This document shows, piece after piece, positions 21,860-33,287 of a stretch of DNA of 64,000 nucleotides. A program made the translations under genes and the position numbers. The notes under the pieces were generated by a model. That model did no database searches, had not been told where the DNA came from, and worked only from the letters and a program-made list of their open reading frames with translations. Origin of the DNA: Hyphodiscus hymeniophilus (lineage: Eukaryota; Ascomycota; Leotiomycetes; Helotiales; Hyphodiscaceae); contig VNKQ01000010.1 in the NCBI GenBank assembly GCA_016508695.1, positions 992,001 through 1,056,000 on the forward strand, written 5' to 3'. Each line of letters begins with the position of its first letter. Position 1 is the stretch's first letter.

Positions 21860-22721
21860 ATGTCTTCTAGAGACCACATTCTTCAGGTTCCGGTGGTAGT
21901 TCTTGGCCTTCGTATCGTCCAGCTCGTTACCGCCGTGGTAATCTTGGGTTTAGCGGCTTACGGTATCGAGTTTTGGTCTTTTGATGGAGATGATCTTTCA
22001 CTCTTCACCGTAGGTCCATTAGCTCCATCGAGCCCGAGGTGACTAACAAGACGTAGGCCTTGGTGACTATGATCATCGTTGTTTATTACCTCGTTTCTAC
22101 CATCGCGGTACCGGCAATGTACAACTACTGGGCTGTCTTGGGACTAGACATCTTCGCGTGTATATTCTGGATCATCTCGTTCTCTCTCCTGGCTTCTGAA
22201 GTCGCCGACTATCAGATCGTCACATATGACTGCGCTTACGAATACAACGGATACTGCTATAAGAAGCGAAGTCTGGCTCCTCTAGCGAAGCGTATTGCTA
22301 CCACGAATGTCTATACGTACAGAAACTCCTTGGCTGCAGCATCCGGTCTTGGAGGTTTAGAATTGTACGTCATTCTACATCATTCATTTTCGAATGACTG
22401 CGATTAACACTCTACAGCTTGCTCTTCGTTGCCACACTTGCAATTACCGGCATCTACCTCCACCGTCACCGGGCCGCAGGAGGACACTGCGTGGCAGGCG
22501 GTGCCTTGGAGACTGGCGTCGTCCACGAGGAGCCAAAACCAATGGAGCTACAACAGAATAACGGGTATACTGGAGAACAGCCAGTCTATCAGCAACAACC
22601 TGCCGTCTACCAACAACAGCCTGTTCAACAGCAAGTCTATCAACAGCAGCCAGTGGAGCCAACGTATCAGCAGCAGCCAAACGTGTATGCTGCTGATGCT
22701 TCGATAGCCGGACACAACTGA
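21860..22721 (+). CDS. MARVEL-like four-span membrane protein
   Basis: Three exons: 21860-22009, 22057-22364 and 22418-22721, giving 253 residues. Four hydrophobic segments are visible: ILQVPVVVLGLRIVQLVTAV, LVTMIIVVYYLVSTIAVPAM, WAVLGLDIFACIFWIISFSL and, after a Cys-containing loop, LLFVATLAITGIYL. This is the layout of fungal MARVEL proteins, which sit in the plasma membrane (eisosome/sterol-rich domains). The cytosolic tail is Gln/Tyr/Pro-rich with four or five imperfect Y-Q-Q-Q-P units (about residues 215-245), possibly a protein-binding or low-complexity tail. Both introns have standard borders (47 and 53 bases). Confidence 0.85.
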
Positions 22722-24702
22722 ATTTATTGCCGAACTTAAGTGGGATGTGATTTTGTTCTGTGAAAGAGTGGAAGGTCGTGGCTGCTGGCGCGGAAAATGC
22801 CTGAGGGCTGGGGGATTATGGCATTTTCATCTGAATATACCCGAGCTTATATTACAAAGAAGTCGTTAATTAATATGACATTGCCTTTCAAGACTTTTGT
22901 TCCTTGGCCTTTCTACAACGGTCTCATACAGTCTCCGTCATGCGTTAGCCATATGTGGTGCCACCTCATTGTCAGCATACAAAGTGAGCTACAGTTCAGT
23001 TTGGGTAAGATCCCCAACCGCTCAAACAGTGGCTTCTTTTGTACGGTCCCATTTCCTTCTTCGTAGCATATTTAGATGCAAATGCTTCCTGCCACAACAT
23101 CCCAAGCATAAGGCAAATATCGAAAGGAGACCTCGAGCACAAGACCACTTGACCCCGGTCTATCTTTGCAACCTCGAGACATCCAATAATAGGCATATTT
23201 TACTACCCCTGGTGCCTGGATGCACGAATCCGTGATTTCGTGACCTCGGATATCTCGATTGGAATTCCTGGAACGAGAACCGAGACGAAACGCAACCAAC
23301 TCGGTTTTTTAGTTGATAAGGTAGTGAAATGTTCGAACTACTGCCCACGTAAATTGACGTGTTCTTCAGAGGTCAAAGAAGGAAATGAAATTGCTGCCTG
23401 GTCTCATGTGCCTCGCTACCCACCTTATGGTCGGTGGCGCTATCCCTCCTTTCTCTCTTGTTCGCCATATCTACTCTACCTTCCCGAACTATTGGCACAG
23501 CCTTCATTTAGCAATAGCTATATTCAGCGAACTCTGCTTTATAACGAAATCGCTAAGCTATAGATCATATGAATAACTCGCCCATACGATTTCATTATTA
23601 CAACATCGCAGTTATCCGAATGAACCGCCTTCAGACATTATCCCTATTTACCTGTTCTATCTTCACTAACTGGTACGAGTCTCGATATAGATATTACTTA
23701 CTTTGGCAGCTTCCTGCTGTCTTTGAGTGCGAAACTCCAAGTTCAGGAATATGATAGTGACAAAGCATTGTTCGAGAAATGAGATCCGAACACACAGCGT
23801 TCCCAATGCTGCGGGTGCATCCAGTGGCTCTCTCTTATTCTTCATGAGTTGAAAGATAGATTTAATAGGTCAAGAGGTCCGATAGTGTTTCGATAAATTG
23901 CTGTGAAAATGAGTGAATAAAAAGATGTTTACGGACATGGCTCAAGTTACTCGACTTAGTTCTGAATATCCTATTTGCTCGAAGGCGTGAGGATCAAGGA
24001 CCTTGAAGTCTTTCTTATATACAATTTCTCATTCAAGTAAAGTGATCTATCTAAATGGATAGAATTTATGTTGGCAGAAAGCTAAGAGTGACAAGAAAAG
24101 AAGTCTAGTAAGAAAGCAGCAAGAACAAAGCATCTAATGAAGAACAAAGCTTTTAATACCACAGATATGAACGAGACTGTTCGGTCATTCCAAATTTTTC
24201 TGATGCCAGATAAGGTTCGAATAATAAGAAGGTTATTTGACTGAAAAAGATATCGTTTTATAATAATGCAACGACTTTGAGCAATTCGGATCCGCAAAAT
24301 GGGTTTAGCAATGATGATTCAAAAAAAAAGGGGAAGGAAACTTTAACAAAATACCCATTAATCTCTAAGCCCGAGTTGAAATAATCATGTAAAAGCCTTT
24401 TAGTGATGCCAAGCTTGCAGAAGTTGTGATCGTTTAGACACCCAGAAGGTGCTATGAAGTAGAGTGCTGATGGGCAGCCTCGTCGGAGAAGGCTCCAACG
24501 CACAGACCCGAGAATTGGATCACACATTCATTGCTGATTCCCTCCTCCATCTACAGCATTGCGCCTATGACAGGAAATCTTTGGCATCACTGGCAAAACT
24601 ACTCACTCAATGAAACATAGGCTATTATAACCTCACCCGCAGTACCAGGCCAACGGCCTGCGCACATACTATTTTCCTCCCGAAAACGTGTCCACCTTTA
24701 CA
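22722..24702. other. AT-rich intergenic, 2.0 kb
   Basis: No supported gene. From about 23500 to 24450 the DNA is clearly more AT-rich than coding neighbours, with short A and T runs and no frame over 90 codons. It may be a decayed element, but no terminal repeats or transposase motif is visible. Confidence 0.45.
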
Positions 24703-27105
24703 ATGTCATCAAACAGGACACTCTCCCCGACAATACCCAGCACAGCCTCCGAGGCCTTCAAGTACCCTCCGCCACAGGTGCGGCAGTTCCATCGCAACTT
24801 GACGGCTGAGCTAGATGAGAAGAATGACCGTTTACGGACCTTAGTGGGTGGGAGCTACAGGCAGCTACTTGGGACCGCAGAGATGATTCTACAGATGAGA
24901 GAGGATATCAATGTCGTGGAAGAGAAGCTGGGTAACGTGGGTAGAGGCTGTGGGAGTGAGGTCATTGGGAGAATGGCAGGGGGTTTAGGGAAATTGCAGA
25001 GAACGACGAGGGAGGGGGAAAAGGCAGAGGAGGTGGGATGGTTGGCGCGAATGAAGATTTTGGGAATGTGTGAGATTGTTGTTGGGACGCTGTTGAGACG
25101 GAGAACGCAGACGGGTCAGGAAGGAAAAGGGAAGAACCTCGTCACTGCTGCGAAAGCTTGGGTTCTCAGTCGGCTGTTGGCTAAGAGCTTGAGCGATTCG
25201 TCCACGAGAAGGAGTAAAGAGGACAACGACTTGCTTGAAGAATCCAAGAGAAAACTGGCTACTCTGCGAAGGAGAATCTTGAGGGCTATTGAGCGGACAC
25301 TGGGGAGGACGAGTGGGGAGGACAACAGAGATGATTTGGTGCTAGCCCTGTGCGCATACAGTCTTGCAACCAGTTCTGGCACTAAAGATGTGCTCAGACA
25401 TTTCCTTCGCATCAGAGGAGAAGCGATTACTCTAGCTTTCGAAGATGAGCATGAGTCCAAATCCGAGACCACGGCGGTTTTGAGAGCTTTGGAACTCTAT
25501 ACGAGGACTTTACTGGATGTTCAAGCTTTGGTGCCACGGCGGCTTTCCCAGGCTTTGGCATCTCTTAAAACAAAGCCTCTGCTGAAGGACCAGACGATCA
25601 GGGATTTAGAAGAGCTGAGGCTGGATGTCTGCGAGAGATGGTTTGGAGACGAAATTCTTTATTTCACTCCGTATAACCGGCACGATGATCTTGAGGGTTC
25701 GCAAGCAGTGGAAACGTTGAAGGGATGGGCCAAAAAAGCAGATGAAGTGTTATTGCAAGGATTGGCGAAGGTGTTGCATGGCGTCAGGGAATTCAAAGCC
25801 GTTGTAGAGCTGAGAACTAAGATCTTGGAAGTTTGGATCAAGGATGGTGGGAAGGCCAAAGGCTTCGACCCCTCGAGCATGCTTGATGGACTGCGAAGAG
25901 TTATAAATGATCGTATGGTCGACCTCTTAGAGTCCCGAGTGAGCAAATTACATTTGGTTGGTACCGAGATCGAAGCTTCCCTAGGAGCTTGGAGACCTGG
26001 TTTCACAGACGTGCATCAAAGTTTATGGGATGAAGAGATGCTTGAGATGGGGATCAGCAATGGAGCGAATCTCTTCAAGCACAGCATCGTGTCCAGGACG
26101 TACGGGAGAAGTGATGCAGTTTCAAGAGCGGTCAAAGGATATCAAATGTGGCGGCACCTCATCGATGAGGTTAATACTGTCTTGGACCAACTGAAGAAAC
26201 AGAGATGGGATGATGATCTCGAAGATATTGAAGACGATCTCAGTCTAGAATCTCGCAATACTCTACTCAGCACCGAAGACCCCAACATGCTTCAAGATCA
26301 ACTCGATCTGAATTTGGAGAAAGCTTATAGTGCTCTCCATCAAAGCATCAGCTCGCATCTGGCGATTTACAAAGACAGCGAACATATTGGCCAGATATCT
26401 ATGTATATCCTCCGTATTCTTCGAGATATAAGGTCTGAGCTACCTAAGAACCCTTCGTTACAAAAGTTTGGCCTCTCCCTCGTTCCTTCACTTCACGAGG
26501 TTTTGGCTTCTACAACAGCGGCAGAGTCGATTCATTATTTTTCGAAACGTTTCACGAGAAAGCGGGTGGCTGGAAGAGGCTTATGGGAAGGTAGTCCTGA
26601 AATGCCGGTTCAGCCATCTCCCGCAACCTTTAAGTTCCATCACAGTTTGGTGCAGTCCATGGCTCAAGTTGGGGCCGATCTATGGAGCCCAGCGGCAGTC
26701 GGTGTTTTGAAGCGCCATTTACGATCAGAGATAAGTCGCCAGTGGAATGAGTATTTAGAGCTCTCGAAAGAGAAAGCTGCGAGCCAAGCCAACGAAGTAA
26801 AATCCAACGACACTGCAACTGACGGAGGCGCCGAATCACCCGATACTTCTGAACCAAGTCAGAACGGAACCAACGAGGTGGCGGATACAGAGAAACAGAA
26901 TGACATTTTGATACAATCCTTGTTTGACATATTTGTCTTGCAGTCCTCATTAGAGGTCACCCCTGCTACTGAGGATGAACTACAGCTGTTGGCAAATACT
27001 GTGGAATTGAAAGTCGCGCTTGAGCCTCCGGTGAAGAAACGACTGCACAATGCAGCAAGGGAATATTGGAGGAGGACAGGCCTGTTGTTCGGGCTCCTTG
27101 GCTAG
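24703..27105 (+). CDS. COG1: Conserved oligomeric Golgi complex subunit 1
   Basis: Cog1 belongs to lobe A of the COG tether, which acts in retrograde vesicle traffic within the Golgi. Intronless, 800 residues from ATG 24703 (an upstream GTG in frame is not used). The N-terminus carries the Vps51/COG1 signature: PPPQVRQFHRNLTAELDEKN, then LVGGSYRQLLGTAEMILQMR. The rest is helical and charged, as expected for a CATCHR-type rod. Residues about 690-735 are a Ser/Thr/Asn-rich insert (KSNDTATDGGAESPDTSEP) before the conserved last helices. Length fits filamentous-fungal Cog1 (yeast Cog1 is much shorter). Confidence 0.85.
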   Translation: MSSNRTLSPTIPSTASEAFKYPPPQVRQFHRNLTAELDEKNDRLRTLVGGSYRQLLGTAEMILQMREDINVVEEKLGNVGRGCGSEVIGRMAGGLGKLQRTTREGEKAEEVGWLARMKILGMCEIVVGTLLRRRTQTGQEGKGKNLVTAAKAWVLSRLLAKSLSDSSTRRSKEDNDLLEESKRKLATLRRRILRAIERTLGRTSGEDNRDDLVLALCAYSLATSSGTKDVLRHFLRIRGEAITLAFEDEHESKSETTAVLRALELYTRTLLDVQALVPRRLSQALASLKTKPLLKDQTIRDLEELRLDVCERWFGDEILYFTPYNRHDDLEGSQAVETLKGWAKKADEVLLQGLAKVLHGVREFKAVVELRTKILEVWIKDGGKAKGFDPSSMLDGLRRVINDRMVDLLESRVSKLHLVGTEIEASLGAWRPGFTDVHQSLWDEEMLEMGISNGANLFKHSIVSRTYGRSDAVSRAVKGYQMWRHLIDEVNTVLDQLKKQRWDDDLEDIEDDLSLESRNTLLSTEDPNMLQDQLDLNLEKAYSALHQSISSHLAIYKDSEHIGQISMYILRILRDIRSELPKNPSLQKFGLSLVPSLHEVLASTTAAESIHYFSKRFTRKRVAGRGLWEGSPEMPVQPSPATFKFHHSLVQSMAQVGADLWSPAAVGVLKRHLRSEISRQWNEYLELSKEKAASQANEVKSNDTATDGGAESPDTSEPSQNGTNEVADTEKQNDILIQSLFDIFVLQSSLEVTPATEDELQLLANTVELKVALEPPVKKRLHNAAREYWRRTGLLFGLLG

Positions 27106-27129
27106 TAGAGTGAGATAGAATAGATCACC

Positions 27130-27375
27130 TCAACTCGCAACCTTTCTAATCATGTCCGGGCTTTCGAAAACCTGGCTCCCTGGCGCCACGTTCCAGCTTC
27201 GAGTAACACCATCTTTGGAGTCCAGGATGTTCCATGTTTCCTTCACGGCGAAAAGCTTAGACAGGTTGTGGATCTGATCAATTCCATCAGTAATGATGAT
27301 CAAGTGCTTTTGTTTGTTCCAGGTGCTTTTGTTGGTTCCAGGTGCTTCTGTTTGTTTCGTCAGATAGTCTACATT
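27130..27375 (-). pseudogene. Orphan C-terminal coding fragment
   Basis: Minus-strand frame of 81 sense codons without a start, bounded upstream by a TAG at 27378-27376 and ending TGA at 27132-27130. The final 60 residues look like folded protein (KHLIIITDGIDQIHNLSKLF, then ETWNILDSKDGVTRSWNVAP and SQVFESPDMIRKVAS). The upstream part is made of the tandem 19-base repeat and cannot be ancestral coding sequence as such. A last exon entered by an acceptor at 27372-27370 (GTAG) is possible. No family is recognised. It lies directly behind COG1, antisense to its 3' UTR. Confidence 0.35.
27304..27358. repeat. About 19-bp tandem repeat, three copies
   Basis: Units close to GTGCTTTTGTTGGTTCCAG repeat three times with a few substitutions. 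It sits between COG1 and the next gene and overlaps the orphan coding fragment on the opposite strand. Confidence 0.75.
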
Positions 27376-27415
27376 CTACCCCATCGACATTGAAATGGCA
27401 TCGCCACTGAAATGG

Positions 27416-27442
27416 CATCGACATCGACATCGACATCGACAC
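27416..27442. repeat. (CATCGA)n microsatellite
   Basis: Four to five perfect hexamer units, preceded by two degenerate copies containing GAAATGGCATCG (27391-27418). Non-coding context. Confidence 0.85.
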
Positions 27443-27709
27443 TAACATTTACGCCCGACACGACAGTGCAGGATCAATCTATGAAACGCCTACCCTACGT
27501 AATGATATCTTTAATGGTCAGTTGGAGAGGCTCTGGAGTCTGTAGTCCAGTATCGTGTGTTCTATCACAGCCTTCTCAGCAAGGCTGAGGTGTAATGTCC
27601 CGCAAATTGCAGGGATGAGCGTCCACGTGTTGAAGCCAAGACCGAAACCCTGCTTGTACCTATTTGAAGGAAACAACTTTTCCAATAACAGTTTCCACCA
27701 CCAAAAATC

Positions 27710-29079
27710 ATGTCGACGACACGGCTCACGTTCCTTTATCCGCATCTATTCCGATCAGTTCGAATCAGTGAACCAGCTTCCCAATCTGTACGAGCACGAT
27801 CGCGAACTGCGCAACAACAATGCCGAGCTAGAAGGTTTTCCACCGCCGAGGGGAGGGGCCAGAGGTTTGTGCAGAGGCATGGAAAAGCTGTGGAGCCGTT
27901 CTTGATGGATGGTGAGGCCATAGATAGTATGAAAGTCTTTACGTCTGTTGAAGAAGGAAAGAATGTAGCGAAGAGCAAAGAGGTCGAGGAAAAGACGCAC
28001 GACATGGAGCGAAAAGCAGCAGCGGAAGCCGAAGAGGATGAAGCCGAAGCTGCAGAGCCGGAATCCTCCCCCGCGGCTCCATTGTCGGAAGAAACACAAG
28101 CTGCTGCAATACTACCTGGCGACCCCGAGACCGGTGCAGTGGACAAGGACAAGGAAGGTGGAAAACAAGAGGATTTGCGTCCCCGTGAACAAGCGGCTCA
28201 GAATACGGCCAATCCTTTGGCACCTCTCGAAACTGTCTTGCAAATGCCACCACCTGAAAGCCAGGAAGAGAAGGATGCATCGAAGCCTCCACATTTGCAC
28301 ACACCACCTTATGTTCATCATTTCGACACTTATACATTGGTCCAGCAGGTTGGGAAGGGAGGGTTTACAACCGAGCAGAGTATAACAGCAATGAAGGCTG
28401 TGAGGGGACTACTAGCGCTTAACTTAGATGTTGCGAAGGCTGGTCTGGTCAGCAAATACGATGTAGAGAATGTAAGTCCCTTTCAACTGTCAAGGACATT
28501 GGGATCGAGCACAAGCTTATCTATTGTTATTCAGGAAACCTACCTCTTCCGAGCTGCATGCTCAGAACTCAAGACCGAGATCCAGAATCAACGGAAAGCA
28601 AATGACGAGGCAATGCGCCGGGAACGGACACTGTTACAGCACGAAGTTGACATCTTGAATCAAAAGCTTACACAGGAGCTTCTTACCCTCAAGGACGACT
28701 TGAAGGGGATGTTTGATGATCGGAAGATGGCTGTCAGAATGGAGCAGCGAACTATGGAAAGCATGGTATGATCCCCTTCTATGGATTTCAAAGTCCTTAA
28801 AATAACATTTCACAGATCCAAGAAATAAACTATAAAATAACCGTCGCTCTGAACAGCGACAGCAAATCTGAAGTCGAAGGCTTACGATGGGTCCTTACAA
28901 GGAGATCCGTGTTAGGCATATTATTCATGGCCATGATGGTCTTGGTATCACTGAAGTTTGCGAGTATCAAGACGCACGAGGATGAAGTGAGGAGGAAGAA
29001 AGAAGAAAACAAGAGACCCGAAGAAAGGATCGAGGAGCTTCCCTCCCAAGGAGCTGCGGAAATTTTAGCAGCGAATTAG
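27710..29079 (+). CDS. Mitochondrial CCDC90/MCUR1-like (DUF1640) protein
   Basis: Three exons: 27710-28471, 28535-28765 and 28816-29079, giving 418 residues; both introns phase 0. The N-terminus is basic and hydroxylated without acids (MSTTRLTFLYPHLFRSVRIS and onward), a mitochondrial presequence. Residues 60-195 are acidic/Ala-Pro-rich filler. From about residue 200 comes the DUF1640 core: HHFDTYTLVQQVGKGGFTTE, then a helical segment, followed by a long coiled coil (ELKTEIQNQRKANDEAMRRE and following). A single membrane span follows near residues 359-379 (SVLGILFMAMMVLVSLKFAS). This is the layout of yeast Fmp32 and animal CCDC90A/B, inner-membrane proteins linked to cytochrome c oxidase assembly and, in animals, calcium uniporter regulation. 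Which role applies in this fungus is open. Confidence 0.85.
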
Positions 29080-29424
29080 AGGTTGCGCGTTAATGGAAAT
29101 ACGCAAGCCTGTTCAGGCACTGTCAGGCACCGAATGAGGCTACGAATCCCTACATAAAGAGGCTGAGGCTGCGTCCATGATTCGCTCTGTTAGAAATCTA
29201 CCCTCGCATCTACGCCCGGTCGTGCCCTCACATAAATACGCCTAGTTTTGCTTTTCTGTCGCGGAGCCTGCCAAGATGCAGGCTCGGAGGGGAGCGTATG
29301 GACTGATCTATAAGATGGAGCAGATTCCAATTTCATCCCCCCACTACCATTTAATATCTGTTCCCTAGAGCTAGTTTTCAGCCGAGCACCCATCTAGACT
29401 CTAGTTGAATCTGGTCATACCATC
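29080..29424. other. Intergenic
   Basis: Short spacer with no recognised element. Confidence 0.5.
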
Positions 29425-30282
29425 ATGTATCAATCCTATACCTCACACTATGCTTCTCCAGCACCTGCATTCTACGATCTGACACCCAAGTCAGAATCTG
29501 ATCCATCCACGTCTCCGTACTGGATCCGCTCCATACCGGCTATGGTAGAGTCTAGTATTGAGCACTCGTCGTCACCCATCGCGCGTAGTCTTCAGAAACG
29601 GGACGCTAGCAGTAATACCAGTATTGCCAGCCTCGTTGTAACTGTGGCCATCGGAGCCATCAGCACCGCGCTTCAGGCAAAAGGAAATGCCATCGCAGCG
29701 GCCTCTTATCAGCTGGCATTGAACGCTGCAGTTAACGCAGTAGCTTCCGGAATTATAGATGCGGGAACAAGTGCTTTGTCCGGTAGCAGACAGGCTGGAG
29801 CTGCTGAAGCCGAATCAGATGGCGTCTCCCCGGTAAGGCGACGAACATCCAGATGGCTTCTTTCACTGCCAACTCTTGTCGCCATGAATCCCCTTGCACG
29901 TTCAACTCCCAACGCTCCGGCTGAAGAAACAAACGCAACCGACAACGAGCATCGATATCAAGACCGCGACATGCGAAGATTGACGAATGGGACGGTCGAG
30001 CTGTTCCGCAGAAGGGAAGATGGAAGCACTGAACGGATCAGTATCATTGATGAAGAGCCCTTTCCGATCATCAGTAATCTCGACCGCGATGATCTCGTGC
30101 GGAGAGCCAGCGAGATCGTGGATGGTACGTTCGCCATTGGGTCAGATACCAATAGCGAGTATAGTGGGGCTGAGTCTGACTTTGGTGATCAATTTGGGTC
30201 CGAAGCGGAAATTTCCTTGACCGTGTTGGAGCCTGTTGCTATGATAGACAATCCTTGGGCAGACGAGGACGATGATGACTGA
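29425..30282 (+). CDS. Uncharacterised protein, Ala-rich middle, acidic end
   Basis: Intronless, 285 residues, ATG 29425. Residues 1-60 are Ser/Pro/Tyr-rich. Residues about 62-120 are small-residue-rich and hydrophobic (SLVVTVAIGAISTALQAKGN, then ALNAAVNAVASGIIDAGTSA), either amphipathic helices or a membrane-inserting hairpin. Residues 175-265 are charged (DRDMRRLTNGTVELFRRRED, then FPIISNLDRDDLVRRASEIV). The protein ends in an acidic tail (NPWADEDDDD). The opening KR at residues 58-59 is not preceded by a signal peptide. No known domain is recognised. Composition supports a real gene. Confidence 0.6.
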   Translation: MYQSYTSHYASPAPAFYDLTPKSESDPSTSPYWIRSIPAMVESSIEHSSSPIARSLQKRDASSNTSIASLVVTVAIGAISTALQAKGNAIAAASYQLALNAAVNAVASGIIDAGTSALSGSRQAGAAEAESDGVSPVRRRTSRWLLSLPTLVAMNPLARSTPNAPAEETNATDNEHRYQDRDMRRLTNGTVELFRRREDGSTERISIIDEEPFPIISNLDRDDLVRRASEIVDGTFAIGSDTNSEYSGAESDFGDQFGSEAEISLTVLEPVAMIDNPWADEDDDD

Positions 30283-31809
30283 GTTTGAGAGCTGGTAAAG
30301 GGGCTATGGAGGATTAGATTGTAATGCTTGTACACTATTTTGACTTTCAGTCTCGAGGCATCTTGAACTCAGCAACTCACAATGCTCCTCCTCCGGACTA
30401 TTTATTGCCGTACCTGCAATTCCATTTTCGAGTTTAATGAGCATCTTCGACTTGGTGCTTACTGCTCCAGGATGATCAGAAGGAGGCATGCCGTCTCGGG
30501 ATTTCTTCCTCGGCACTGGTCAACCAACGAGTTCATTAGACTGCCCAAAGGGTCTGATATTTTCTTTCTGGTTCTGGCCCCGAGGATGGCCACAATTTGG
30601 TAGCTAGAAATTCATAGCTGCCAGATGTCGTCCTTCTAAGGGCATAGTGCAACTCGTAAGCCGCGGAAATTGAACTTTCGTCACCTCCTACTCTCTGAGA
30701 CGGGACATGGAATCCTATGCTGAATATATTGAGTTTATCTCCTGGTCTTCTTGTCCAACCAGCCACCTTCGATCTCGACTGGGGGATGGATGAGACATTC
30801 GAGTGACTAGTCCAGCATTGTGAGCATCCTGGGGTTAGATTCGAATGCGGTAAGATAGTCTCTGAGCTCCAAAACTGTGAAAGTAGTTTTACTATGCTTG
30901 GGGTTTGAAAGACGTGAGATAATCTTTACGTGATATAGGATTGAATTTCTCTCGTCACCGCTGACCCACACCGTGCACTATGCTTATGGCGGAGTGCTTT
31001 GACAAGTAGTCGAAATGGGTCCATCAATTTCGAATTATATTCGGGGACTTTTCGGTCAGAACTTCATGGGTGAAACTCAATGTCTCGGACACGTTGGACT
31101 GAGTGAAGCATAGAAAGGTTTGACTATGGCAGGGATAAGGGCAATTTATTGGAAATAGAGAAGGGAATCCTTCAGATACTTGTGCCACAGGTAGGTAGGT
31201 TTCTATATTTGAATGGGGATTCCAGTATTGGATTCCATTATCGATAATCGAAGCGACGATGAGGTATTCGCGATGTTTTGAAGTTTTCCCCACATTCGTA
31301 ACTGTGTTGGCTTATTAGTTCCACAAGTATGCACCACTGGTCAAGATCGTGGAGGGTAGTCTGGAGGAGTTCATGTTCCAGTAGAGCCTTACCGTTTATG
31401 CTTTTGAAAGGTTACAGCTTGAGGATTGGGGTTCGAAGATTGAGGCTCGGCCACTGCCAATAGTCACGTGATACACGGCTTACTGTGTATTTTACTAACC
31501 CCACCAACCCCAATTCGGCAACTTTTGATTACACACAGGGCTTGAGGCTCTCACAACACCAACACCGAACACAGACATGACAAAACAACACTTCTGCACT
31601 CCTGGCGCAATCCACTACACCCTCAATTGCTAGGTGTGACATCCGATCATAGTGACCAAGGCCCTTTTCTGTCACGCACAATTCTCAGAAGGTATATTCC
31701 GTGGGCGTCGCTCGGGTTGATCGACGAATAAAGCGAATGCGCTTGCGAGGCACAGGGTGGAATTTGGAATCTCTTGATACCCGGGGTATCCTATCGGACT
31801 ACTAGCGCA
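30283..31809. other. Intergenic, 1.5 kb
   Basis: No supported gene; frames are under 90 codons and featureless. The last 300 bases form the promoter/leader of the bZIP gene. Confidence 0.45.
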
Positions 31810-33287
31810 ATGTCTGAAGGCAGCTCTGGGGCTTTTGCCAAGTTCATCAAAAGCTCCACGGAAAAGTTGTCCCCCAGGAAAGGTGTGAAATTTCTCCCAC
31901 CCCAGACGGCAGGTTTGTGATCAATGATTCCACATAGCTTTGTTTATCTAGTTGTTCAACACCTCTCTTCCCCAGTTGCTGCCGTTTCTATCAGTCGTGT
32001 TGTTACTTTTTCAACATGTTGTTGTCCCCCACCAACTCCGATTCCTATATTCAGCTCCGCGACAGCGTCTTGGCACGATATTTGCATGGTGCTAACAGAC
32101 CTATGATAGGCAAGGATGGAAATTCGCCAGAATCAAAAGCCAAATCTCAGAAAGAGCATCGCCGAGCTCAAGTGAGAAAAGCTCAAATGTGAGTCATCCC
32201 TCATTCAAGCATCTTTCATATATTCTCGAACTGTACTAATTTAGCCTCAGCGAACACCGGCAACGCAAAGAAAACCTTATCAAACATCTCGAGGAAGATG
32301 TGATTAATCTACGAGAAATGATTTCGACCGTCGAGAGTGATACCTTGGGCCTAAAGCAAGAAAACGCATGCTTAAAGAGCACTTTGTCAAAGTCCAATAT
32401 TCCAGCCACTACGGTCCCCCTCCCAAACCTTCAGCCTATTCAACAGAGGCATTCTCCATCAGGAGTACCCACGAACTTTCAGTCGCCTCAGCGGGAGATT
32501 CGGAACAGTAATGCCGAGTTTGACTCCCTTCAGCAATCGAACTGGCCATCAAATTCTTCATCGAGTAATGTCAGCGTAACATTTGACGAATTCATCGAGA
32601 AAAGCGTTCTCCAAGTCAGTCCACATGGTTCGTTCGACAATGATGTGGTCTCTAACGCACCGGAAGTACTGAACCTTCCCGCCAGCACCTTCTCTCAGCA
32701 TCCCCGCACTGCGGCCTCCAGCAACGATTCATTGCAAAAGCCTCTGCCCCATCTTCCAGGGCAAAGTGCTCCCTCGGCTTCCTCTTCAAAACCAGATATA
32801 TCCACTGCTGCAATAAATTTCATCCTCGCGTATGCATCCCTTCTCTCCATTCAGGAAACTTACTGACTTTATGAATAGACTTGAGCACCCCTGCCGAACG
32901 CATTTTGACCCTCATCCTCACGTGTTCGATCCCACCGGCGAACCAACTGGGCACGAACTCATGGCGTCAACTCTTCTCTATTCCCACGCACCAGAATATA
33001 AATTCCAGGACTACGATTCCATGTCCTGGACAGCTCCATCATTGGAACTATCCACGCTCTGGGAAATGAGTCAAAGTCTACCGAAAGCTGATTTTGAAAT
33101 AACGCCTGTGCAAGCATGGTTTAAACTCAGCCAGAATTACGATGCGGAACAAGTGCTGAGAAATCTTGAAGGGTTAAAGAGGGGCATCTCGAAGTTGGTC
33201 GCATGCTTTGAGTTTGGCGCTGTCATGGACGAGCAAAAATTCTGGAATGTAGTGAAGGATGTGATGCTGGATGTAATGACTGACTAA
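31810..33287 (+). CDS. bZIP transcription factor
   Basis: Four exons: 31810-31912, 32110-32188, 32251-32829 and 32879-33287, giving 389 residues. The basic region spans the exon 2/3 joint: RRAQVRKAQIEHRQRKENLI, matching the fungal AP-1-like arrangement R-R-A-Q-x-R-x-A-Q-x3-R-x-R-K, followed by leucine-zipper heptads (HLEEDVINLREMISTVES, LGLKQENACLKSTL). Of two possible acceptors for exon 3, the one at 32250 (CCTCAG) gives the canonical spacing and was chosen over TTTAG seven bases upstream. The middle is Ser/Pro-rich; the C-terminal 130 residues form a conserved-looking domain (HELMASTLLYSHAPEYKFQD, AWFKLSQNYDAEQVLRNLEG). Intron 1 (197 bases) is long for this window. Target genes are unknown. 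Confidence 0.8.

Noticed and set aside
23500..24450. AT-rich block as a mutated (RIP-type) transposon
   Set aside because: No terminal repeats, target duplications or transposase remnants are visible, and the AT bias is modest.
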